NCBI GenBank assembly: GCA_001939145.1 | Contig: LSRX01000753.1 | Coordinates: 106,143-170,142 of the forward strand | Length of the DNA stretch: 64,000 nt | From: Symbiodinium microadriaticum | Lineage: Eukaryota; Sar; Dinophyceae; Suessiales; Symbiodiniaceae | Reading direction: 5' to 3' | Part shown: positions 11,300-21,454 of the stretch, one piece after another | How positions within the stretch are numbered: the first letter of the stretch is position 1 | Layout: each line of letters opens with the position of its first letter | Translations under genes and position numbers: made by a program | Notes under the pieces: generated by a model | Databases searched by the model: none | What the model was told of the DNA's origin: nothing | The model's input: the letters and a program-made list of their open reading frames with translations, nothing else

Positions 11300-13330
11300 G
11301 ATGTCCATGCACCCCAGTGCTTGCATCCAGAACTTCGTCAGCCACAGCGTGAGTCTTCTGCCCGGGCCCCCAACTCCTACGGTCAGGCTCAGAACGAGCT
11401 CCGCCGACCGCCTCCGAGTTGGCCCCCGCAGGCCTTGGTCAAGTCGATCTCCTCCCACGGAGCGCGGACCTCGTCAGGTTCTCATTGACGTCGGTGCCGA
11501 CCTACAGGACGACGGAGAGCTACCTGGACCAAGCAAGCTTGATCTTTGGACCTTGTAAAATCTTGTAAACTTCCGGTGTAGCACCATCATTCTACCCGAC
11601 ATGCCCATGAAGCACTCAGAACATTTCTTCAAAGCCACAACGAGCTCAAACAGATCTTCACAGGCAACAGATCAGAGTGCTTTTGATTGGGTGCTAAAGC
11701 CACGAATTCCACATATTCGATGAGCTCGAAACAATTTGCACATTGACATGCATACTTCCCATCGCAACTTTCGCAAGACATTCGCCGCGCAAGATTAAAA
11801 GAAGAGATGCTCCACACCCTCAGGAACAACATCCACATTCTCTAACGAGAAATCTTGAAAGAAACGTTCAGGCTTCGATCTCAAGCTACTATCTCGCTTA
11901 CGATGACAGCCTACAGCAAGACATGAACAACTAACTCTGTAGGATGTTCAAACCGATGCCAACGAATGCAGCTGACTTTTCACGCGCCCATGAAACTACT
12001 CGGTGCCGACGTTTCGTAACTAGTACTCTTCAGGGCTTTGGGCACGATAAATGCTGCGCAATGTGAAAAAAGTCACACGCAGGCTTCACCTGCACATAAC
12101 CCTTGACTCGATGGCTGCTGCTGTAATTTTTTTACAGCAGCTACCTCGTTACCTCTTTGGAATGAATGATGTCTTCACATGAATGCATGCATCATGCAAC
12201 CGAGCGACTAAATTTTCAACATACCAAGAGCGCATGCGTCAGTGCGCTGCAAGTTTCAGTCTTCAAACATCTGGCACCGAACCCATGCCGTATTTCAGAC
12301 ATCGATGTGCTTGTGTACGTGCTGATGTGCTGATAAGTGTGAAACTGCTGCACTGTTGGGAACTTGGAACGGAAAGGGTAGCAAGGCTGCAAGTGCGCAT
12401 TGCACAAGTTCTGCTGGAGTGCCAACTGTGTCCTCGGGTGGTGCTTTAACTTGTTCGATTAGAACAAGATCACTTTTGGTCCAGACGTGCCACTGAAACG
12501 CTCATCGTTTACCTTTGTGGTGGCAGTAGGCGTTCGGAAGCAAAACGACGAAAGCATATTTTCTCCGATGAGCTTGCGATCTGCAGATATGCCTGCAAGT
12601 ATGTAGCCCAGCAGTAGTTTCCGTTTAAAGTCGAATGCTAATGTAATAACAAAGGACGCCATTTAGTAAGTCTTGTTTTGTGTGTAACGCACCACGCAAG
12701 GTAGAGTGCCGATCAGTTCGGAGATTTGTACTTTAGTGGGATTCTGCCAAGAAGGAAATGCTAAAGTATGTCACATTTTGCTCAGGCCCGCGAAAGGAAC
12801 GACACATTAAGGAATGCCGGTGGTATAGCACCATTACTCGGGCTGTTTGTTGTTTCGCCTGGTTCCTTCGCTTCCGTCCGCTTTCCTTTCTTCCGTGCGT
12901 TTCTCGTCTCCTTGCACTGGTCCTTTCCATCCTTCCTTCTGTCCCGTCGTCAGTTCTTTCTCTTGCGCCTCTTGCTTTCTTCCCCCCGTGGTTTTCTTCG
13001 CGCTTCTTCCTGCAACTGCATTCTCAATCTTGTCCCCTCCTTCCCTTCTAAATCTGTAGCGCTGCACATCGTGAGATTGCCAACGAAAGTAGCACCCACC
13101 TAAAGACACGAAACCAGCAGCGAAGGCACGGCAACAAGTTTCGACACTGTGCTGCACGCTGCGCCCAGCCAAAACCAAACATAACCAAACGAAAGACACA
13201 CACACACACAGAGACACTCCCACTCGGAGGATCGCTGTACAAGCATTATGACTGTGGAAGCACACAGCATGACGTCATATGACTGCTAAGGTTGCTATTG
13301 GCATGTGTGGTCCTGTTGTTGTTGCTGTTG
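11300..13330. other. Unassigned stretch
   Basis: Some Arg/Pro/Ser-rich open segments occur at 11340-11560 but no family is recognised. From about 12800 to 13050 the plus strand is pyrimidine-rich (CTT/CCTT). No gene is supported. Confidence 0.4.
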
Positions 13331-13339
13331 CTGCTGTCA

Positions 13340-13481
13340 TCGCAGCTCAGGGCTGGACAAGACGAACATTCGGGGCTTCGCCGTGGCAGCAAGGCGAGCC
13401 ATGACACAAAGAGCAGTGCAGATGCTTGGACTGTACAGTCAACAGAGATTGCGTTTTGCTGGACTGGCACAAAATGAGTCT
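13340..13481 (+). CDS. Coding-like exon, unknown
   Basis: One frame reads DKTNIRGFAVAARRAMTQRA and continues with VQMLGLYSQQRLRFAGL before a TGA. The amphipathic, Ala/Arg-rich composition looks like real protein and could even be an organelle-targeting region, but no family is recognised and no splice partner is proven. Confidence 0.25.
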
Positions 13482-13759
13482 AACACACCGCTTTATGAGT
13501 GTGTACCTTTGTTGATCTGCGCTCTGCCCCCGAGGACACGACTGCCACAGGTGAAGGTAAGAAGCTGTCTCCTCTGCAGGCCGCATGGCAGTGAGATCAT
13601 TCTAGCGACTAATACATTCTAGTTTGACTTTATTATCTTATGCATGATTTGGTCTAAATTTGGTAGTGAATATTGCCTCCTAGTATTTTGTATCGTAGTA
13701 TACAATTACGAGTACATGCTGCGACAGCGCTGAACCAATCTCTGGGTGGCCGAGAGATG

Positions 13760-13944
13760 CCGTGCTCGTGCCCGAGGCAGCCATACAGGCCAGACAAAGG
13801 GCCGCGGAGACAACTGCAGATGATGAAAAGGACGAGAAGGCTTCTGAAGCTTCTCGGCCCTACCTGGGTCAAGGACGACGGCTGGCTTTTGCACAGCTCC
13901 TTTCCGGGCAGTGCATCCAAACACAGACTTGCCACGGGCCTTGA
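13760..13944 (+). CDS. Coding-like exon, unknown
   Basis: The frame reads VPEAAIQARQRAAETTADD, a charged EKDEKASEA stretch and GQGRRLAFAQLL, stopping at 13944. It is helical and charged with no recognised domain. It may share a gene with the segment at 13340. Confidence 0.22.
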
Positions 13945-15542
13945 CTCGGTTGATTTAGGTAGTAGATTTCGCGAAATTGGACTATCACGGAGGGCGAAGC
14001 CTACGTTTCATCAGCTGCAGTGGTTGTTTTGCTCGCTATTTAAGTTGGGGCCCGTGACATGTCTAATTACTTGGATGTTGATGTGAAGGCTCCAGACTCC
14101 CCCACGCTTTAAAAATTAGGGCTTGCAAAGTCTGAGTCTCTTCAACATCCTTGACTGCAAGAAACGTTGTACTCCCAATCCGACCTCGCTTGATGCGAGA
14201 GGGAATAGTCAGCTGCAGTGCTATGCATGACGTCAGAGGCTGGGAGCCCAAGTGCTTCGAAGCGCCGCGCGAGCGTGGCACAACTTCGGAAATCGAAGCT
14301 TCTTGGAAAGCAAGTTCCAATCTGTAGATGTTTTGCTTGATTCCAGCAAAAGTGACAAGGCTGTTTCCATATATCCTGGTCGTGTTGTTTTCCAACCACG
14401 TGTATACGTGCCTTGGCGTGCACCGGGTCCTTCACGCTAGACTTTGTGCGCGCACGTGGAATTTCACCTTGCCTGGGCAGATTGCATGCAAGGAGTGGCC
14501 TGAAAACTATAAGGGATTGGGCAAGCAAGATGCAAACGCATTTCGAGGACCTTGTTTTCATGGGCTGTTGTTACGAGATTTGCTTATCACATGTTGGTGC
14601 CTTTTTGGTGCCTGAATCAGTGAAACCATGTGCCTGCTAGGACACTTGTCAGATGCAAATGCGACTCTCGGCTCACACAGCCGGCACATGGAAGACAAGA
14701 AGAAACTTGGGCCAAAGACACTTGCACCTTTTGACTTCTCCTGCGGCTTAGGAAACTGCATCTCTTGGCTCGCGCGTGCGTTGCGCACTTTTGCTCGGAC
14801 CCTCATGGTGGACAGCCATCGAGGCTATTTACACATGCACCTGCAATGACGATGTGGCAGTCTTGCGGAAATGATGGGACCCGTAATGTCAATCTTGCAT
14901 CGTAAAGTCCTGCGAACATGGGTTGCCTGTTGCTCAGAAACTCTGAGACTCCACCTTGAAGCAACGATGCCAGGACTTGAGCTTGCCCCTTCACGAGGAA
15001 GCGGGCTCAAAATTCTGGACATAGGCCGACGTATGCATTGCTGTGGCTGCAGCACCGTCTTTCTTCGGAATCTGAATGTTGTCGCGATAGCTACGCATGA
15101 CGCACAGACTTTTCAAGAGGAGTCTGCATGACAGCTGACCTGTGATCGCTGTAAAAGTGCTGTAAATATTGCAGCACATGCTCAGAGCATCTCAGAGCCA
15201 GGTGGTGACGATCTAACTTCTCGACAGCGCAACCTGGCATTTAGGAAGACGTTTCAGCACACGTCCCGTTAGCTATTGTGCGGGTCGTTGGAAAGGTGCC
15301 GGCAAGTCACAGTGACTCTCAGGCACCATTGCAAGCTGCAAATCTTGCGTTTTGATGTGGCCCAGGATTGGCCATTCGAGCGTATGTGCTTTTTGATATC
15401 CTTCTGACTGGGGTTGAGACGCCCCCGCCACCGCCCCTTGGCGAAGCTTCAAGCTGCGACGTGTGCATCTTGTCCTCGCTAAGGCTAACCAGATTCCTCA
15501 GCCGACTGGCCCAACCAGAGGGTATTATGCTTTATGCCGCTT

Positions 15543-15731
15543 GTCTGGGTGCCCTCAGCCACGGGGATGACAAAGCGTTTCTACGAGGCCCTGCTCCAAG
15601 TAGCTTCGAGCGAGTTAACCTTTCCGATCGTTTGCCGATGGATTGTCCGTTCAGTCGACTCTTCGCAAAACGAGACAACGCCAGACGAAGGACCGCAGTT
15701 GACAGAGCAGCAGTGCGACCATCTAGCTTGA
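15543..15731 (+). CDS. Coding-like exon, unknown
   Basis: The frame contains TKRFYEALLQVASSELTFP, IVCRWIVRSVDSSQNE and an acidic Gln-rich tail. Residue order and hydrophobic periodicity look like a folded helical protein. No family is recognised. An overlapping 239-codon frame covering the same DNA is Pro- and Arg-rich and less protein-like. Confidence 0.28.
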   Translation, partial: VWVPSATGMTKRFYEALLQVASSELTFPIVCRWIVRSVDSSQNETTPDEGPQLTEQQCDHLA

Positions 15732-17359
15732 CCCATTATGCTGCAATTCGTGCTAACAATCGAGTCTTACGGACACGGCTCCGCGAATGGAGAGGGGCTT
15801 TCCTCGAATTTGATTTAATCGGTTGTGAAAGGCAATTAGTGACTGCGATGCACGTAGATTCTCTTTTAGAGAGCTTTGCATGCCGGAAGCCCCGTCACTT
15901 GCCGGGCCATGAGCGACCAAAGCCTGTCGCGCCGCCGAGATCCCAAAGACGTACTTCACCGAGTCCGAGAGGACTGCACTCGACTACGACCCAAGGCCCG
16001 GTGCTTCTTGAGCTTCGTGCCCTTACCATGCTCCTGTCGAACTTCGTGGGACCAGTTTGGCAGAGAAAGACTTCTGCTTCAAGATGAGTGTTCTTGTCCA
16101 GTGAGCTGTGTCTCTGTGTGTGCGTGTGTAGTGGAAAGGGTGTTGCCAGAGTCTAAGACCCAACCTATCTGCAGCCCCTCCTCAACAAGGGAAGATGTCT
16201 CTCTGCACCAGAACCGCAGCCTCCTCCAGGGGCGGCTGCTACTCACAGCCGCGCTCTCGGCAGCATCAACAGCTGGTGGCCGGATTCCTCATCCCAAGTT
16301 TCTTGGCAGTGCATTTCGCTTCAACCTGTAACTCCGTGTCATGCTTGCATACGCTTTTCTAAGCCGGACGTAAGGAGGAGTCCCATCAAAACAAACGAGC
16401 TCCGTTGCGGTTCGTGATAGGAGACTCAGACGGAGCAACGCGACAGATAACGAAGAGTGCACTTCATAGGAAGTATGCAGAATGTGCGGCATCAAGCCAC
16501 TGATCTCAATCTGTGTGGTACTGCTCTGTCGTAATTCATCTGTTGTTTAGAACTCGGTCGTTTGAAGCGGTGTTGCTGCTTGCATATATGCGCGAAGAAT
16601 GGGCGTAGGGCGTAAAGGGAAGCAAGAAAACGGACAGTCCGTGTACTCGCGTCCCCAACTCAGGGGCTTTGCTCGGTGGCTTGTTTACGAGTTGGATACG
16701 CACTCTGGACGGGGATCCCGGCGTTGGCGCAGATCGCAGCAAGAGGCCCGTGGAAAACAAGGTCAATGCGGATTTGGCACAGATCGTCATTGTACCCGAG
16801 TCATCCTCGCGTGTGGGCATAGATCCTTAGCCATGCGAGACGGAAAAAGATTTGACAAAATTTGATTCCCTGAAGTAAATGACTAAACAATGGCCGTTCC
16901 ACTGGCATGTGCCGATGCTTGGGAGTGGAGACACAAATCACCCGTCATTCACGGTGCTGCAGCCAGGAACTTGCAGACGCTCGGGGCACTTATATACCTT
17001 GGCTTTCAGAAGCAGTATGTAGCTCGATTGCACATGAGGAGCGTTCTGACGGATCTCTCTGTGCAATGGACGTGATCCCAGGACCTCCTCGGGGGCGTTC
17101 ACGATATTCCAGGACTGTCGACGGCAACAAGCGAGCGCTTGACACAGCCTGCCCTGCCAGTTTGCCATCACAAATGTTGGATTGGTGTGGCAGTTTGGCT
17201 GTTCGTCGTGGTTGTTGACTTGAGCCATGACAAGTCTTCGAGAATAGTAATCACAGCACCACGAGCACCCTTGGCAAGTTTGCTGCCGAACGCATACTGT
17301 ATGATCTGTATGTCTTGGCATTGCATTGATGTGTTTGTTCGCGAAATATCACCATTCCG

Positions 17360-17582
17360 TCACCTGCAAGCCTGTGGCAGGTTCGGGCTGGATAAGCGTT
17401 TGGTGAACGAAGTCGGTGCCCCTCTGCTCAAGACATTCGAATTGTACGGTGGTGTAATGGTGGTGTCCAAGCATGTCACGGATGCTCCCGTCAGCGTGCT
17501 GGAATTCTCAGCTACGGGTGCCGAGGAGTTGGTGGAGAAGTTGGTCGTCTTCTTCACCCAGCCAGACGAAGCCTGCTGCAAT
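17360..17582 (+). CDS. Coding-like exon, unknown
   Basis: The frame contains GRFGLDKRLVNEVGAPLLKT, FELYGGVMVVSKHVTDA and GAEELVEKLVVFFTQPDE. Alternating strands and a helix suggest a folded domain, but I cannot name it. A second segment at about 17608-17727 (YLHAFTLKPGLEAHMSIVQR) in another frame is probably the next exon. Confidence 0.3.
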
Positions 17583-17607
17583 TATTCAGGGTCCTCATCC
17601 TAATTAT

Positions 17608-17727
17608 AAATTGCCTAACTACCTCCACGCCTTCACCCTCAAGCCTGGACTCGAGGCTCACATGTCCATCGTGCAGCGGGTTGAGTCCAACCCTTTCACG
17701 GCTGGGAGGATCAAGATTGCACCCAGG
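17608..17727 (+). CDS. Coding-like exon following 17360 segment
   Basis: The frame reads LPNYLHAFTLKPGLEAHMS, IVQRVESNPFTAGRIKIAP. It lies just after the previous segment on the same strand, separated by a short stretch that could be a very short intron. Function unknown. Confidence 0.27.
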
Positions 17728-18559
17728 GAGCGTCAGGGAGAAGGTGCCGCCGTGCAGGGTCTTGCGTGCAAAGCTGCATAGAATGTTGAGGCTTTGTGTA
17801 ATTATGGAGTTGTGGGGTTCAATCCATTTTACAGGGTTTGCTGAGTAGGTACGTATACCTAGATCAGGGTCAGGGTGGATGGGTTGATTGGCAGAGTCCG
17901 GAGTCAACAAAAGGGTGTTCAGTTTCACCGAAGGAAGGAAGAACACCCCTAATTGTGGGAAACTCCCGCCTGACCGAAGAATTGCGTGGTGTATTCCTCA
18001 CGAAGGGCCGTTCAAGCATTCAGTGTCATCCGATGAGGGCTGCAGACCTTGTTTCTCTATCTCAGGTGCTGAGATGGCAGTTCAGGCTGACGATGTGCCA
18101 GATGATGAAGCTCCAGCTCCCATGACAGGGTCGGGAGCCCGGGGTACAAAGTCATGCAGTCGAGCATTCGAGTATGTTAGGCTGGGCTGGGATAGCTCGA
18201 ATCAGAAAGGTTTTAAGTCGAGGATGGGGGCCGGACCCAAAGTTGGGACCTACACGAACATGAGAACATGTTGGGATGAAGACACGATAAGACACGTGCA
18301 AGACACTGGGAAAGCGCCGTGAAGAAGCCACGTGGACCTGCAGCCGCCAGCTGCAGTCGGCCAGCCTGAAATTCCACAGTTCATCACTCAAACTCGACCT
18401 TTGTAACCGCGAAGCACGGGAAAAGTATAAGTCGATCAGCGCCTTGTGTGCTTCTCGATTCACTGGGTGCACTGGCTTGTTTGAGAAGGCAGGGGTGTCC
18501 TTTGTATTCGTTTGTATAGGTCAGGCATGCCTTCAAGAGGCGTTGGCGAAGAGCCGTCA

Positions 18560-18574
18560 ACCCCCCCCCCCCCC
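18560..18574. repeat. Poly-C tract
   Basis: A run of about fourteen C bases. Confidence 0.9.
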
Positions 18575-18802
18575 AAGGTAGGACATGCCTTGGGCAACCC
18601 TTCCCTGCAAAATGGGCGCATCTTGAACAAGGCCGTGAACAAAAGCAGGGCTCGCTTCAGAGCCCACTTGGTAAGGACTGAAGTCAGAGTGAGTCTTTCC
18701 AGGTAAGATGTGTTCTTCTCTTTCTCTTTTCGGGTACTCCTTCATTTGCTGCAGCTTTTTGCAGTGGTTCTGACACAAATTTGGGTTGGCCTGTGCTTGC
18801 AA

Positions 18803-19043
18803 AAATCGGGAGGCGGAAGAGCATCGCGCAGCCCCCAGTTTGCCAGTGGAACGAAGCCATGCGGCTGCTGGTGTCGGGATTCTGGATGTTGGCTTCTTCT
18901 TTGTGCAGGTGGACAGGCTGAAGAGCTTTGCGCCTTCGGTGTCCGAAGCTGCTTCTTCCGTCAAGAGCGGCGCGGGTCGATTCAGGCAGAGGGTAGGGTT
19001 TTTGGCAGGGCAGTTGTTCGGGATGCTGTTCTCTTCTGTTTGA
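18803..19043 (+). CDS. Coding-like terminal exon, unknown
   Basis: An open frame ending at TGA 19041-19043 reads NREAEEHRAAPSLPVERS, then ILDVGFFFVQVDRLKSFAPS and VSEAASSVKSGAGRFRQRVG. The second half has a helical, Ser/Ala/Lys-rich character. A possible intron lies where FFFVQ meets VDRLK (TGTGCAG|G). No family is recognised. Confidence 0.27.
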
Positions 19044-19999
19044 GCTTGAAGCCTCAGTAAGTGATATGAGCTGCGTCCTGCGAGGGCTTCTGTAGCTGTG
19101 GGCCGAGCGTCCTGTGCTCAGTCTGTGGGAAATCCAGCACCTGTCGTCCTTGCACGATGAGGGCTGCCCTGCCAAGGCGCATGGCGAAGCAAAGAACTGA
19201 CTTTTTCTCAGATGTATTTGCCAGTTGCTGTTCGTGGCCGTTCAAAGGTACTTTAAGTCAAGTTTCTGAGCGCAGTGAGGTTCAGATCTCCGAGGAGCCA
19301 GAAGACTCTCACCTGAAGTGGGCGCACGTTTGCCTGTTTCGTGTTAATGGCCACAGCTGTGCAAGGTTGCTGCAGATGACTGAGCCCGATAAGAGCAAAG
19401 TGCTGCACCTCCAAGAGGGCGGCAGTGGATAATGTCAGTGGCCTTGACGGCTTTGGGAAGAAGATGAATGAAGTCTGCCTTGTTACATTGCATAAAAATG
19501 CTGTCAATGCCGCACTGGGTGCTGGAGATTTTCACTCATGGCTCGCAAGTTGAAGGGATAGATTGGAAGCCACGGAAATATTTTTCACGTTGAATGACAT
19601 GATCTCGGGCCTGAGTGCCGCGAATGCATTCAAGGGCAGAACGTGCGTTCTGCAGACATGCACGTGCTGTTGACTGGGTTTCGTTGTCCTAGTCAAGTTG
19701 TTTATACATGTGACCCTTCAGCCTGCTCTGCAAGAAAGGCAGAGTGCTGAACTGCATTTGGGTCTTCGCTGCACATACTCGTAGCAGCTCGATGCTAGCG
19801 ACTTCTTGCAGATGAGGTCACAAACTATGCGCCCGAAAACCATGCTTCGGTTGCAGTTTGAGAGGTAGCAGCTTTCTGGCGAGCATAAAGCAGAACGTAG
19901 AACCTTGTACTGTTCATCGCAGCGCTGATGCCCAAGCATTGTGAAACTTTGGTGAGACCGCCTACCAGGAAGGCTTTGCCTGACCCTTGTGCTCCGTAC

Positions 20000-20632
20000 A
20001 TGTTCGCGGTGGTGCTGCTCCTCCAAGCTCTCCACAGTGCTTCGTCTGTGGGACTTGAAAGCTCGCCCCCACCACAGGCAGAAGCTTTCTTGCAAGACGA
20101 CGAGTGCCAGAGTCCTTCCAACACTGAGTCTGCTCAATGTGCACTGAATGCGCTGCAGATTGACCGTACCGCTTCAGAGGAAGCCGGTACCCAGGAGGCA
20201 GAGTACAACAGTACGAGCCAAAGGTGGGTTCTCACATTGTACCATCAAACGAGTCACAGTGCCGGAAAGAGCATTCTCAAGCATGGTTTCAGGCCTGGGC
20301 ACGTTGGTTGGTGTGGTGCCGGGATTTATTTTGCAATGAGTGCCGCAGCAACATCACAGAAGATCAAAGGTCCGGACTCTCATGGCGGCTACATGATCGA
20401 AGCTAGAGTTGATGTTGGGAGGGTGAAGCACATGCCGTGGCATTGCACCACCAGTCCGAGTTGCAACCATCATCCTTTTGCCAAGTGCCAAGACAGAACA
20501 AACAGAGGCAGCTGGCTACACAGGCAAGGCTACGACTCGATCAACTTTCAGCCTGATCCATACGGCCAGGAGTATGTGATTTTCGACAACAGGCGGGTAG
20601 TGTCTATGAGAGGATACTCCTACCACAGATAG
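20000..20632 (+). CDS. PARP-type ADP-ribosyltransferase, small, probably secreted
   Basis: An intronless open frame extends upstream to 19928. I prefer the ATG at 20000, because the protein then opens with a hydrophobic signal-peptide-like stretch (MFAVVLLLQALHSAS). After a disordered acidic spacer of about 55 residues comes a compact PARP-like catalytic domain. LYHQTS gives the NAD-binding His, GIYFAMS the Tyr, and QEYVIFDN near the C-terminus the Glu, so the H-Y-E triad of poly(ADP-ribose) polymerases is present. These are residues 106, 134 and 215 counted from 19928. PARPs transfer ADP-ribose from NAD to target residues; an intact triad suggests activity. A His/Cys-rich insert (CNHHPFAKC) lies between Tyr and Glu. 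A signal peptide on a PARP fold is unusual, although an upstream exon could change the N-terminus. Confidence 0.75.
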   Translation: MFAVVLLLQALHSASSVGLESSPPPQAEAFLQDDECQSPSNTESAQCALNALQIDRTASEEAGTQEAEYNSTSQRWVLTLYHQTSHSAGKSILKHGFRPGHVGWCGAGIYFAMSAAATSQKIKGPDSHGGYMIEARVDVGRVKHMPWHCTTSPSCNHHPFAKCQDRTNRGSWLHRQGYDSINFQPDPYGQEYVIFDNRRVVSMRGYSYHR

Positions 20633-20639
20633 TGCCTTT

Positions 20640-21450
20640 CGGTCCTCTACTGGATACACCGTGTTGTCGATGGCTTCTTTTGGCAGGTCCAGCTTACAAT
20701 GCTGAGCTGGATGTCTGCTTGTCTACCCTTCCCTACTCCAAACGTGCTGGCCGCGACACGAGTTGGCTCGAAAACGCCAGGAACAAAAACACGTGCACTG
20801 TCGCGTAAAGTTGTGTATTAAGTTCGCGATACAGGGCATGCACATGCCCAGATTGGCCACTCAGGTCTCGGGCCCCAGCCCGTCACTTGCCTGATCTTGG
20901 AATTGCCACTGATCGCAGTCGGCTGACCGCGCCCTCGCTTGTGGCCGCTCTCGAAGCATCCATGTGATTGTAGCAACCTCGCGACAACACAAGACATAAG
21001 AGATCAAGCGAAATGCAAACCACGATCAGTTTCGATGTTTGAGTACTCATGCACCATAATGGCTTGAAGTAGATAGTTGGAGCTGTAAGAGGCACGGTAG
21101 ACTGGAACTTTTGGCACCTTGAGTTGAATGTATGTGGCCTATCGCAGAGTGCATCGGTGGTTGCGAAGGCATTTTGCGACGAAGGCGTGGGCTTCAGCTT
21201 GTCAGGCCTGTGTAGGGAGCCACTATGCGCTGGACGTTCAGTACCGAGGCGACAGTATCAGTATGGCAGTTGCGAAATGTCGAAATCCAGCGTGGTTACA
21301 CAGCTCTCATCAAGGCCGAGCGATGTGCTGTGCCCAACACTGATGTCTGTGTGGGAGCGGTGGTTGATCGAGCATCATACTGGCAATGCGTAGTAATCCA
21401 TTGTTCAGAAAATGTCCGTCTTGGGACAGGACGCCATCTGCTAGCCAGGG
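20640..21450. other. Intergenic stretch
   Basis: Lies between the ADP-ribosyltransferase stop and the first PPR exon. Short open frames at 21124-21460 have no recognisable motif. No promoter element could be identified. Confidence 0.4.
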
Positions 21451-21454
21451 TGCC

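Noticed and set aside
12771-12786. Spliced-leader-like phrase CACATTTTGCTCAGG
   Set aside because: It has a missing G and a substitution within the core and no gene starts after it; too weak to call.
13310-13340. GTT/GCT repeat near 13315-13337 as a functional element
   Set aside because: Only a short imperfect run; nothing beyond a minor microsatellite.
15368-16087. 239-codon plus frame
   Set aside because: Pro/Arg/Ser-rich with no motif. A shorter overlapping frame at 15543-15731 looks much more like protein.
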